Source: Listeria swaminathanii
Lineage (GTDB): Bacteria; Bacillota; Bacilli; Lactobacillales; Listeriaceae
Assembly: GCF_014229645.1 (NCBI RefSeq)
Contig: NZ_JAATOD010000004.1
Location: 146,389-210,388 of the forward strand
Direction: 5' to 3'
DNA: 64,000 nucleotides
Position 1 is the first letter of the stretch; every line of letters begins with the position of its first letter. The position numbers were made by a program, and so were the translations under genes. The notes beneath the pieces are model-generated. The model had not been told where the DNA came from, did no database searches, and saw only the letters and a list, made by a program, of their open reading frames with translations. Positions 12,272 to 20,798 of the stretch are shown in pieces.

Positions 12272-12484
12272 TTGGAGTTCTAAAGAAGCGTAGTCCGCTT
12301 CCCTAGAACTCCAATACAAGGCGTAACAAAGTGGAGCGTTGTTTCCATTGAAAAAAGTGGACGAACAACCCAAAAAGGGGAGAGCAAAGTATTCATATTA
12401 ACCCAACCCCTAGAACTTCAACAAATATAACACCCACCAAAGACCAACCAAACCTCCAAAAAGAACCAAGGAGCGATATTCACT
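12272..12484 (+). promoter_or_regulatory. Unusual leader with alternative pairing before the esterase gene
   Basis: This 213-base gap carries a perfect 11-bp inverted repeat, 12272-12282 (TTGGAGTTCTA) with 12304-12314 (TAGAACTCCAA), reinforced by GAAGCG/CGCTTC. A second copy of the right arm, TAGAACTTCAA, lies at 12411-12421 and could pair with the same left arm through one G-U pair. The rest, about 12395-12475, is rich in A and C and almost without G. No T tract follows the hairpin, so it is not an ordinary terminator. No known riboswitch class was recognised. Confidence 0.4.
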
Positions 12485-13231
12485 ATGAAAATAACACCAC
12501 CACAACCATTCTTATTCGAAAAAAGTAAACGAGCAGTCCTTCTTCTACACGGTTTCACAGGCAGCTCAGCAGACGTAAGGATTTTAGGTAGGTTTTTACA
12601 AGAAAACAATTACACTTGCTATGCGCCCCAATACAGAGGCCACGGTGTATCCCCAGACCTACTACTAAAAACAGGACCAAACGACTGGTGGGAAGACGTT
12701 CTTGAAGCTTATGATCATCTAAAATCACTCGGTTACACTGAAATCGCTGTGGCGGGACTTTCGCTAGGTGGACTTTTTTCACTGAAATTAGGTTTTTCTA
12801 GGCCGTTAAAGGGAATTATAGCCATGAGTACTCCAACAAGAATGGACAGCTCATCGCCAATAATCCAAGGCTTTTTAGATTATGTGCGTAATTATAAAAA
12901 ATTAGAAGGTAAAACACCTGAACAAATCGATGCAGAAATGATCGCCTACAAAGATGCGCCAATGAACACCATCGCTAAGCTAAAAGATGAAATTAATGGC
13001 GTTGTGGCTGAAATAGATATGATTTATGCGCCAATAATGGTCGTTCAAGGTGAAAAAGATGATATGGTTGATGTCAGCGGAGCACAGCTGATTTATGATA
13101 CAGTAGAGTCAACGAAAAAAGAGTTACACTGGTTTAAAGAATCAGGGCATGTCATCACATTAGACAAAGAACGAAAAGAAGTAAACCAAGCCATTTTAAC
13201 ATTTTTAGATGGTTTAGATTGGCAAGAATAA
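12485..13231 (+). CDS. Carboxylesterase (Est30/YvaK type)
   Basis: Serine carboxylesterase of 248 residues acting on short acyl esters or monoglyceride-like substrates in this family. Motifs are VLLLHGFTGSSADVR (oxyanion hole), APQYRGHG, nucleophile elbow GLSLGG, Asp in VVQGEKDDMV and His in ESGHVI. AAGGAG at 12468-12473 precedes ATG 12485. It sits in the conserved secG-esterase-rnr-smpB order, 33 bases before rnr, and is a paralog of the gene at 11158 that has lost the serine. Confidence 0.93.
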   Translation: MKITPPQPFLFEKSKRAVLLLHGFTGSSADVRILGRFLQENNYTCYAPQYRGHGVSPDLLLKTGPNDWWEDVLEAYDHLKSLGYTEIAVAGLSLGGLFSLKLGFSRPLKGIIAMSTPTRMDSSSPIIQGFLDYVRNYKKLEGKTPEQIDAEMIAYKDAPMNTIAKLKDEINGVVAEIDMIYAPIMVVQGEKDDMVDVSGAQLIYDTVESTKKELHWFKESGHVITLDKERKEVNQAILTFLDGLDWQE

Positions 13232-13264
13232 ACAATTTTTAAAACAGAGAGAGGAGGGACAGAA

Positions 13265-15646
13265 GTGGAACAAAAACAAATGGAAGAAAAAATTATGAAT
13301 CTATTAACTTCAGCGCCTGATAAAACATTTGCGCTAGAAGATTTGGAAATAGAAATAGCTTTAAATAATGCGGATGCTTTTAAATTAATGGTGAAAGCGT
13401 TAGTGAAACTGGAAGATTCCGGAACTATTGTCCGCTCAAGGAAGAATCGGTATGCATTACCAGAAAAAATGGACTTAGTAAAAGGAACGTTTCGCGCGCA
13501 CGAACGAGGTTTTGGCTTTGTTCTCCCGGAAGAAAAAGAAATGGACGATATTTTTATCCCGCCAAATGAAGTAAAGGATGCAATGAACGGTGACTTAGTT
13601 TTTGCAACAATTACGAAACGTAAAGGCGATAATTTGGCAGAGGGTACGATTAAGAAAATTGTCGAACGGAAGACAACGCAAATTGTTGGAACTTATATGG
13701 AAGATTTAGCAGGTATTCCGATTGTGATGCCAGATGATAAACGTCTTTTTGGTGAAGTAGAAATCGATTTAGAAGATGGCTTAAAACCGGTAGACGGGCA
13801 TAAGGTTATCGTTGAATTAACGGAATATGCAACGGGAAATACTCGTGCTCGAGGTGTTGTTAAGTCAATTATTGGGCACCGTAATGACCCGGGAGTGGAT
13901 ATTTTATCGATTATTCATAAGCATGGTATTTCGATTGGTTTCCCAGAAGAAGTAATGGAGCAAGTAAGTAAAGCACCAGATGTAGTTGATAGTTCGGATA
14001 TTGGGAATCGCCGCGATTTGCGCGACCAAATGATTATTACGATTGACGGGGCTGATGCCAAAGATTTAGATGATGCTGTTACGGTGAAACAACTTCCGAA
14101 TGGCAACTGGAAACTGGGTGTTCATATTGCGGATGTAACGCATTATGTGACAGAAGGCTCGCCACTTGATATCGAAGCGCAAGAGCGTGGAACGAGTGTT
14201 TATTTGGTTGACCGGGTAATTCCGATGTTGCCGCATAAACTATCGAATGGTATTTGTTCGCTTAATCCAAAAGTAGACCGTTTTACAATGAGTTGTGAAA
14301 TGGAAATTGATGAAGATGGTCATGTTGTTAATCATGAAATTTTCGAGAGCATTATTAAAACAACGGAACGGATGACTTATACAGACGTAAATGATATTTT
14401 AGTTGAAAATGACGAAGCTTTACGTGAAAAATATGCGCCGATTGTTCCGATGCTTGAAGCAATGCAAAATTTAGCAGAAACGCTTCGTCGTAAACGTGAA
14501 AAACGTGGCGCGATTGATTTTGATTTTAAAGAAGCTCGTGTGGTGGTTGATGAAGACGGGCATCCAGAAGCGGTCGTTATGCGCGAACGTTCAGCGGGAG
14601 AGCATTTAATTGAAGAATTTATGCTTGCTGCGAATGAAACTGTTGCAGAACATTTCCACTGGATGGATGTACCATTTATCTATCGTATCCATGAAGATCC
14701 AAAAGAAGACAAGTTAGCGCGGTTCTTTGAATTTATTACCAATTTTGGTTTGATTGTCAAAGGGACTGCTAATGATATTCACCCAGCGGCTTTACAACAA
14801 GTACTAGAAGAAGTAAAAGGTAAGCCCGAAGAGATGGTTGTTTCGACGGTTATGCTTCGTTCGATGCAACAAGCAAAGTACGATACAGTGAGCGCCGGAC
14901 ACTTTGGCTTGTCCACTGATTTTTATACACATTTTACTTCACCAATTCGTCGTTACCCGGATTTAATCGTTCATAGGCTGATTAGAGAGTATTTAATCAA
15001 CGGTGATGTTCGTCCGGAAACGCTAGAAAAACGTGCTGAGGAGCTTCCTGAGATTGCTGAACATAGCTCAAAAATGGAGCGTCGTGCTGTAGAAGCAGAA
15101 CGCGAAACTGACGAACTGAAGAAAACAGAATTCATGGTCGACAAAGTGGGCGAACGTTTCATCGGAATCATTAGTTCTGTAACCAATTTTGGTTTATTTA
15201 TCGAACTGCCGACAACGATTGAAGGTTTAGTCCATGTGAGCGCAATGAAAGGCGATTACTTCAAATTTCACCAAAATCAGTTAGCGATGATTGGCGAAAG
15301 AACAGGCCAAATTTATCGTATCGGTGATGAAGTGGAAGTAGAAGTAACGAAAGTCGATGTGGATGCGCGTGAAATTGATTTTGCGCTTCGTAGTGAAGGT
15401 AAACCAGGTCCAGTGAGCGATAAACAAAAACGCCAACGTGAAAAACCGATGGATAAAACGAGAAACTTCAAGAGTGGCTCAAAAAATAATCGTAATAAGC
15501 GCAGAACTGGTAAATCAGAAGACGTGAAACAAAAAACAGAACGCAAAGAAGACGAATGGTATACAAAACCTAAAAAGAAAAAGAAGAAAAAGCCTTTTTA
15601 TCAAGGTGTAGCAAAAGAAAGCCCGAAGAAGAAAAAACGTCGCTAG
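13265..15646 (+). CDS. rnr: Ribonuclease R
   Basis: Processive 3'-5' exoribonuclease that degrades structured RNA and works with SmpB-tmRNA on stalled messages. It starts at GTG 13265, 7 bases after GGAGG, and has 793 residues. Order: N-terminal winged helix (about 1-65), cold-shock-type OB domains, catalytic RNB domain with the acidic motif DGADAKDLDDAV, an S1 domain (VGERFIGIISSVTNFGLFIEL), and a long lysine/arginine-rich tail ending KKKKRR. The 15-base gap to smpB supports co-transcription. Confidence 0.97.
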   Translation: MEQKQMEEKIMNLLTSAPDKTFALEDLEIEIALNNADAFKLMVKALVKLEDSGTIVRSRKNRYALPEKMDLVKGTFRAHERGFGFVLPEEKEMDDIFIPPNEVKDAMNGDLVFATITKRKGDNLAEGTIKKIVERKTTQIVGTYMEDLAGIPIVMPDDKRLFGEVEIDLEDGLKPVDGHKVIVELTEYATGNTRARGVVKSIIGHRNDPGVDILSIIHKHGISIGFPEEVMEQVSKAPDVVDSSDIGNRRDLRDQMIITIDGADAKDLDDAVTVKQLPNGNWKLGVHIADVTHYVTEGSPLDIEAQERGTSVYLVDRVIPMLPHKLSNGICSLNPKVDRFTMSCEMEIDEDGHVVNHEIFESIIKTTERMTYTDVNDILVENDEALREKYAPIVPMLEAMQNLAETLRRKREKRGAIDFDFKEARVVVDEDGHPEAVVMRERSAGEHLIEEFMLAANETVAEHFHWMDVPFIYRIHEDPKEDKLARFFEFITNFGLIVKGTANDIHPAALQQVLEEVKGKPEEMVVSTVMLRSMQQAKYDTVSAGHFGLSTDFYTHFTSPIRRYPDLIVHRLIREYLINGDVRPETLEKRAEELPEIAEHSSKMERRAVEAERETDELKKTEFMVDKVGERFIGIISSVTNFGLFIELPTTIEGLVHVSAMKGDYFKFHQNQLAMIGERTGQIYRIGDEVEVEVTKVDVDAREIDFALRSEGKPGPVSDKQKRQREKPMDKTRNFKSGSKNNRNKRRTGKSEDVKQKTERKEDEWYTKPKKKKKKKPFYQGVAKESPKKKKRR

Positions 15647-15661
15647 AAAGGATGGGGAGTT

Positions 15662-16126
15662 ATGCCAAAAGGTGATGGTAAACTAGTCGCGCAAAATAAA
15701 AAAGCGCGCCACGATTACGCAATTGAAGAAACTTTTGAGGCTGGCATTGTCCTGCAAGGTACTGAAATTAAATCCGTTAGAAATGCGCGGGTAAACTTAA
15801 AAGATTCCTATGCACGTATCGACAAAGGGGAAATTTTCTTACACAATATGCATATTAGTCCTTATGAACAAGGGAACCGCTACAATCATGATCCACTAAG
15901 AACGCGCAAATTGCTTTTACATAAGAAGCAAATCAGCCGTTTAATTGGAGAAACGAAAGAGTCCGGTTATTCGATTGTTCCACTAAAAATGTATATTAAA
16001 GATGGCTACGCAAAAGTACTCATCGGTGTAGCTCGAGGTAAAAAGAAATACGATAAACGCCAAGACTTAAAACAAAAAGAAGCAAAACGTGATATCGAAC
16101 GCGCCTTTAAAGAGCGCCAACAATAA
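15662..16126 (+). CDS. smpB: SsrA-binding protein SmpB
   Basis: Binds tmRNA and delivers it to stalled ribosomes for trans-translation. The protein has 154 residues, standard. The OB-fold core shows QNKKARHDY at the start, [20 protein letters not shown] and the basic C-terminal tail [20 protein letters not shown] that enters the mRNA channel. In B. subtilis ssrA directly follows smpB; here ssrA is 10.8 kb further on, separated by the regulator/GH31/LRR block. Confidence 0.97.
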
Positions 16127-16129
16127 AAA

Positions 16130-16182
16130 CCTAAATCTAGTCATTCAACCAAACGTTGAAGAAGCTAGATTTAGGCTTTTTT
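16130..16182 (+). terminator. Bidirectional terminator between smpB and the Rgg-like gene
   Basis: Perfect stem CCTAAATCTAG (16130-16140) / CTAGATTTAGG (16164-16174) with an inner TTCAAC/GTTGAA stem and a T run. The minus strand also ends in a T run, so it can serve both convergent genes. Confidence 0.88.
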
Positions 16183-17084
16183 TATAGGTCGATTTTTATA
16201 CATTCATTTAAAGCGAGATTGTCATCAGGAAGAAAGTAAGCAATTTCATTTTTAATGCCGTTAAGTATGCGTTCTTCTTCAAGAAATTTGGCGACCCGAA
16301 GCGCTCGTTGCATAAAACGTTTGCCATCCTGTTCTTGCCCTAGTTTATAAAGAACAATGCCTTTCTTCGCAATCGCCATACAAAATTGCAGATAATAGTG
16401 GTTATGTTTCGCGATTTTGATAGATTGTTCAATATAATGTAAAGCCAGCTCGTATTTTTCGTCGAGGATTAAATAAGTTGCCCGATTAACATGAAGTGAA
16501 ATTTCAATCGGAAGGGTCGGATGCAAATAGCGATATTTTTTCAATTGTTTAATCAAGCGGTTAACGATATGCTGAGCTGTTTCATTTTCAAAGATAAAAA
16601 AGATATTTCTTAAAATCAAAATATCATTCCAAAATAATTCATCAGCTTTCGAAAGTCTTTCCCAAATATACGTGACTTTCTCTCTAGCAAGTTCAAAATT
16701 ATGTTCACTTTCGACTAATAAAATTCCTTCCAAAGAAGCTTTAATATCGGAAATAAACGTATCCGTATGGTTCGCTAAATAATCGTCGCATTTGGAAATA
16801 ACATCGAGTAAAATATCTGTTTCAGAAGAAGTAATAATCTTGGAGTATAAATAAAGGATATTTTCTTTTGGCGAGGGCGTAAAATCCCGTTTCACAAATT
16901 CAAATTCCTCTAAAGTCATATTGAAATTCAGTAAAAGTTGAATAAATCGGTCCATACTAGGTGTGATTTTGTTGTTTTCGATCTTTTGATAATTAGAACG
17001 ACTAAGTGCATCTGTACAAGCTTCTTGTTGCGTGAGATTTTTACTTTTTCGAATGAATTTTAACGTATCACCAACAGTTTGCAT
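16182..17084 (-). CDS. Rgg/GadR/MutR-family transcriptional regulator
   Basis: Cytosolic regulator of 300 residues. The N-terminal XRE-type helix-turn-helix covers about residues 1-60 (GDTLKFIRKSKNLTQQEACTD, SRSNYQKIENNK). The rest is an all-helical TPR-like domain as in Rgg/RopB and other RRNPP regulators, which bind short peptides. I chose the ATG at 17084 (MQTVGDTLKF) because GGAGCT lies 7 bases upstream; the longer frame to 17183 adds a sequence with no homology expectation. It is divergent from a 12-codon peptide ORF at 17182 and from the GH31/LRR genes. It probably controls these, but that is inferred from position. Confidence 0.85.
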   Translation of the reverse strand: MQTVGDTLKFIRKSKNLTQQEACTDALSRSNYQKIENNKITPSMDRFIQLLLNFNMTLEEFEFVKRDFTPSPKENILYLYSKIITSSETDILLDVISKCDDYLANHTDTFISDIKASLEGILLVESEHNFELAREKVTYIWERLSKADELFWNDILILRNIFFIFENETAQHIVNRLIKQLKKYRYLHPTLPIEISLHVNRATYLILDEKYELALHYIEQSIKIAKHNHYYLQFCMAIAKKGIVLYKLGQEQDGKRFMQRALRVAKFLEEERILNGIKNEIAYFLPDDNLALNECIKIDL

Positions 17085-17119
17085 AAAACACAGCTCCATT
17101 TGTTCAAATTTGATGTATT

Positions 17120-17150
17120 TTGATTTTATGTAAGTCGTGTAGGTTAGAAT
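17120..17150 (+). promoter_or_regulatory. Candidate promoter of the short peptide unit
   Basis: The -10 hexamer TAGAAT is at 17145-17150. The -35 is poor (TTGATT at 17120 with a 19-base spacer), as expected of an activator-dependent promoter. Expected transcript start is about 17157, some 25 bases before the ORF. The promoter of the divergent regulator must overlap this 97-base region. Confidence 0.45.
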
Positions 17151-17181
17151 TTCTGTATAGATGAAAAAGGAGGGAGAAGAC

Positions 17182-17220
17182 ATGTTAACTTTTTTAACAA
17201 GTGTTAATTGGTTATTCTAA
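17182..17220 (+). CDS. Putative leaderless signalling peptide MLTFLTSVNWLF
   Basis: Twelve codons from ATG 17182 to TAA at 17218-17220. A near-perfect ribosome site AAGGAGGG (17167-17174) lies 7 bases upstream, far better than chance for so small a frame. An in-frame ATG at 17161 would give a 19-residue form (prefix MKKEGED) but lacks its own site. The peptide is hydrophobic with one Trp and has no signal sequence or basic N-terminus. It has its own promoter-like sequence and terminator, and is divergent from a Rgg-type regulator. The known parallel is the leaderless 8-residue SIP peptide beside ropB in Streptococcus pyogenes. Function is inferred. The alternative is a small regulatory RNA with a chance ORF. 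Confidence 0.55.
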   Translation: MLTFLTSVNWLF

Positions 17221-17248
17221 AGTAGTTTAAGCAAGGTCTTCTGATAAG

Positions 17249-17299
17249 CGCAATTATTGTTTTTCCAGAAAGGGTGGTTTAGCATAATTGCGTTTTTTT
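17249..17299 (+). terminator. Terminator of the short peptide unit
   Basis: Perfect arms CGCAATTAT (17249-17257) and ATAATTGCG (17284-17292) followed by seven T. This defines a transcript of about 140 bases ending before the GH31 operon promoter region. Confidence 0.8.
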
Positions 17300-17357
17300 G
17301 CGAAATTAGTAATAATATGAACGATTTTAGTTTATCTGTGAAAAAATTATAACATTA

Positions 17358-17371
17358 TGTTACCGCTTGCA
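17358..17371 (+). promoter_or_regulatory. Candidate CcpA (cre) site upstream of the GH31 operon
   Basis: TGTTACCGCTTGCA matches the cre consensus TGWAANCGNTNNCA with one mismatch. It lies 92 bases before the ctsY start and overlaps TTGCAC (17367-17372), a possible -35. This would place the locus under carbon catabolite repression. Confidence 0.5.
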
Positions 17372-17462
17372 CAATATAGATATTCTAAAATTAATAATTT
17401 TGCAAAATAATGTATCAAAAGTAATGTGTGTTAACAAAAGGTACTTAAGGGAGGAAAGTGAG

Positions 17463-20400
17463 ATGAAGCGAAGAGCAAGAAAAGGTAGTTTGGTTTTTAT
17501 TCTTGGGATACTGATATTTAGCTGTTTAAGCGGGTTTGGGACAAATGTTTTCGCGATGGACGGGGAATATCACTCACCGTATGGGGATGATGATTTATAT
17601 ACGGTTCAGCCGACAGAACGTTCACCTAGAGATCCGAAAGCTGGCGACGATGTTATTTTAAATATCACCACTTGGCCGATTGAAGATGGACAAAAAGTTT
17701 GGGTAGAGTGGACTAAGAATGGAGTCGCACAAGAAGATGTAACAGCTGCCTACGATTACAACAGTGGCAACAACACGTACTGGAAAGCAGATTTAGGGAA
17801 ATTCGAAAAAGGCGATGAAATTACTTATACAACAAAAGGTGCGACTAATGGAGGAACAGCTTACGAAAGCGGTCCGTTTACGTTTTATGTAACTGACTGG
17901 GAATACGTGCAAGATGTGAGCAGCGTAGTGGATAATGGCGATTCAATTACATTAAATATGACAGCGACTGCTGGGAACTTTACTCCGAAGTTATATCTTT
18001 CATTTGAAGATTTGGATACACTTCGCCTAGAACTTTCACCAACTGGTAAAGAAACAGGACACGCTGGGAAAACTGGCTATACAGTTGATGATACAGCAGA
18101 AAAAGTTACTGTAACAACAGAAGATTTACGCGTAGAAATCCAAAAATCACCTTACCGGATGGAAGTTTATCAAGCAGACGGGACTTTGCTTACAAGTGAG
18201 TATACAACAGCGAATAGCTTAGGTTGGTTAACAGATGGTAAAAATGTTATTAATCAGTACCAAAACAACTTTATGACACCGAGCGATGAAGCTTTTTATG
18301 GTTTTGGTGAGCGTTATGACACAATTAACCAACGCGGTAAAGATGTGGAAACATACGTATACAACGAGTATCAAGACCAAGCACAGCAAGAAAGAACATA
18401 CTTAGCAGTACCATTTTTCGTAAGTGCTAATAAATACGGGATGTTCGTTAATTCCGATTTTCATTCACAGTTCCAAATGGCTTCTAAAGTAGAAGACAAA
18501 TATAGCTTTGTGTTGGACAATGATGGAACTATGACGAATATGCTTGATTACTATGTTATTAGTGGGAAAGATCAAAATGATATTGTGAATAATTACACAG
18601 ACATAACAGGGAAAACGACTTTGTTGCCAAAATGGGCTTTCGGGCTTTGGATGTCAGCGAATGAGTGGGATAGAGAGTCTGATGTAAGTTCTGCACTTTC
18701 TAATGCCGAAGCAAATGATATTCCAGCAACAGGCTTTGTATTAGAACAATGGAGTGATGAAGAAACATACTATATTTGGAACAATGCGACCTATACAGCG
18801 AAGAAAAATGGGGAAGCATTCAGTTATGACGATTTTACTTTCAACGGGAAATGGACAGATCCTAAAGCAATGGTGGATAGCGTTCATGATGCAGGTATGA
18901 ATATCGTTCTATGGCAAGTTCCAGTATTAAAAGATGACAACACAGTATATGAACAAAGAGATAATGATGAAGCATACATGATAAGCCAAGGGTATAGTGC
19001 GGACGATGGAACAGGGGCGCCTTACCGAGTTCCGGCATCTCAGTGGTTTGGAAATGGGATATTACTAGACTTCACTAACAAAGATGCTGTAGATTGGTGG
19101 ACGTCGCAACGTGAGTATTTATTAACAGATGTAGGGATTGATGGATTTAAAACAGATGGTGGCGAGATGGTTTGGGGACGTGATACAACCTTCTCTAACG
19201 GCGAAAAAGGACAAGAAATGAGAAACCGTTATCCAACTGATTATGTTTCTAGTTATTTTGATTTTGCAAAAAGTATTAATCCAGAAGCAGTTTCATTTAG
19301 TCGTTCAGGAACTTCTGGTGCGCAAAAATCAGGCATTTACTGGTCTGGAGATCAAACTTCCACATTTGATTCTTTCCAAGCATCAGTAAAAGCTGGACTT
19401 AGTGCTTCTACATCCGGTGTTTCGTATTGGGCATGGGATATGGCTGGATTTACGGGAGATTATCCAACAGCGGAACTATATAAACGCGCAACAGCTATGG
19501 CAGCTTTTGCACCGATTATGCAATTCCACTCGGAAAAATCAGATCCATCGCCAAGTGAAGAACGTTCACCTTGGAATGCAGTAGCTAGAACAGGTGACGA
19601 AACGATTTTACCAACGTTCCAAAAATATTTGTATACACGAATGAATTTACTTCCATATATTTATACTGCGGCAAAAGACACTGCAGACAACGGAAAATCA
19701 ATGATGCGCCAAATGGCAATGGATTATCCGGAAGATGTCAATACACGTGATTTGGATGAGCAGTATATGTTTGGTGATGATTTACTTGTAGCGCCAATCG
19801 TTCAAGAAGGCCAAACAGAAAAAGAAGTTTATTTACCAGAAGGCGAATGGGTTGATCTTTGGAACGGCGGAATTCACCCAGGCGGCGAAACAATTTCTTA
19901 TTATGCCGATGTAGATACGCTTCCTGTATTTGCAAAAGCTGGTGCGATTATTCCGATGAACATGACAGATGGCTACCAACTTGGCCAAAATGTCGGAAAC
20001 GATTTAAAATCCTATGAAAATTTAACATTCCGAGTTTATCCATCTGGAGATAGCGAATATAGTTTCTATGATGATGTAAATGGCGGAGAAATGCGTGATA
20101 TTAGTGTTTCTGAAGACTTTGCGAATGAAAAAGTAACAGTGAACCTTCCAGCAATGGCTGACGAAACAACGATGCAAGTTTTCAGTACAGAACCAACAAG
20201 TGTAACAATTGACGGGGCGGATGTAGCAAAAGCGGATACGCTGGATGCATTTAACGAAGCAACGACTGGTTATTACTATGATACTGTACAAAACTTGACG
20301 TATGTAAAAGCGGCAACAAAAGATACTAAACAAGCAATCGTATTAAATGGCGTAAATCATGCTCCATATGAAGCTGAATTTGCTCATTTAACTAATGTAA

Positions 20401-20738
20401 CTACTGCAAGTGATCATGCTGGATACACTGGTACTGGTTTTGTAGCTGGCTTTGACGCAGAAAAAGAAGCGGTAGAATTTGATATCGATGCAGTGGACGG
20501 CGCTTCCGATTATACAATGGAAGTTCGCTACAGTGCGGGAGTAGAAGATGCAACAAGAACGGTATATATAAACGGTAAAAAACAACAAATCACTTTACCG
20601 AAAACAGCTGATTGGGATACTTGGGGCACAGTAGAAGTTCCAGTAACCTTGCAAGCTGGCAATAACCAAGTCGTATTTGATTTTGAAGCAGATGATACAG
20701 CAGGAATTAATTTTGACCATGTAGTTATTAAGAAATAA
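17463..20738 (+). CDS. ctsY: GH31 3-alpha-isomaltosyltransferase (cycloalternan-forming enzyme)
   Basis: Secreted glycosidase-family transferase of 1091 residues, about the length of Bacillus globisporus CtsY (1093, recalled). It should join isomaltosyl units by alpha-1,3 bonds and cyclise them to cycloalternan. ATG 17463 follows AGGGAGG; the upstream frame lacks a start. A signal peptide covers about residues 1-31, ending NVFA. The GH31 barrel carries the predicted nucleophile D565 in FKTDGGE and acid/base D630 in WSGD. The C-terminus (about 968-1091) is a CBM35-like sugar-binding domain beginning YEAEFAHL. It heads a GH31-LRR-GH31-LRR run. The cycloalternan assignment follows published work on L. 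monocytogenes Lmo2446. Confidence 0.8.
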   Translation: MKRRARKGSLVFILGILIFSCLSGFGTNVFAMDGEYHSPYGDDDLYTVQPTERSPRDPKAGDDVILNITTWPIEDGQKVWVEWTKNGVAQEDVTAAYDYNSGNNTYWKADLGKFEKGDEITYTTKGATNGGTAYESGPFTFYVTDWEYVQDVSSVVDNGDSITLNMTATAGNFTPKLYLSFEDLDTLRLELSPTGKETGHAGKTGYTVDDTAEKVTVTTEDLRVEIQKSPYRMEVYQADGTLLTSEYTTANSLGWLTDGKNVINQYQNNFMTPSDEAFYGFGERYDTINQRGKDVETYVYNEYQDQAQQERTYLAVPFFVSANKYGMFVNSDFHSQFQMASKVEDKYSFVLDNDGTMTNMLDYYVISGKDQNDIVNNYTDITGKTTLLPKWAFGLWMSANEWDRESDVSSALSNAEANDIPATGFVLEQWSDEETYYIWNNATYTAKKNGEAFSYDDFTFNGKWTDPKAMVDSVHDAGMNIVLWQVPVLKDDNTVYEQRDNDEAYMISQGYSADDGTGAPYRVPASQWFGNGILLDFTNKDAVDWWTSQREYLLTDVGIDGFKTDGGEMVWGRDTTFSNGEKGQEMRNRYPTDYVSSYFDFAKSINPEAVSFSRSGTSGAQKSGIYWSGDQTSTFDSFQASVKAGLSASTSGVSYWAWDMAGFTGDYPTAELYKRATAMAAFAPIMQFHSEKSDPSPSEERSPWNAVARTGDETILPTFQKYLYTRMNLLPYIYTAAKDTADNGKSMMRQMAMDYPEDVNTRDLDEQYMFGDDLLVAPIVQEGQTEKEVYLPEGEWVDLWNGGIHPGGETISYYADVDTLPVFAKAGAIIPMNMTDGYQLGQNVGNDLKSYENLTFRVYPSGDSEYSFYDDVNGGEMRDISVSEDFANEKVTVNLPAMADETTMQVFSTEPTSVTIDGADVAKADTLDAFNEATTGYYYDTVQNLTYVKAATKDTKQAIVLNGVNHAPYEAEFAHLTNVTTASDHAGYTGTGFVAGFDAEKEAVEFDIDAVDGASDYTMEVRYSAGVEDATRTVYINGKKQQITLPKTADWDTWGTVEVPVTLQAGNNQVVFDFEADDTAGINFDHVVIKK

Positions 20739-20746
20739 AATATTAG

Positions 20747-20774
20747 CCGCCCTTTTTATGGATGAAAAGGGCGG
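20747..20774 (+). terminator. Intergenic hairpin after ctsY
   Basis: Perfect 10-bp stem CCGCCCTTTT / AAAAGGGCGG, but followed only by TTATAG. More likely an mRNA-stabilising or attenuating hairpin than a full terminator. Confidence 0.5.
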
Positions 20775-20798
20775 TTATAGTAAAGGAGCTAGAAATGA

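Noticed and set aside
12418..12609. 63-aa minus-strand ORF over the G-poor leader
   Set aside because: It lies mostly antisense to the esterase start and has no ribosome site; the open frame follows from the skewed base composition.
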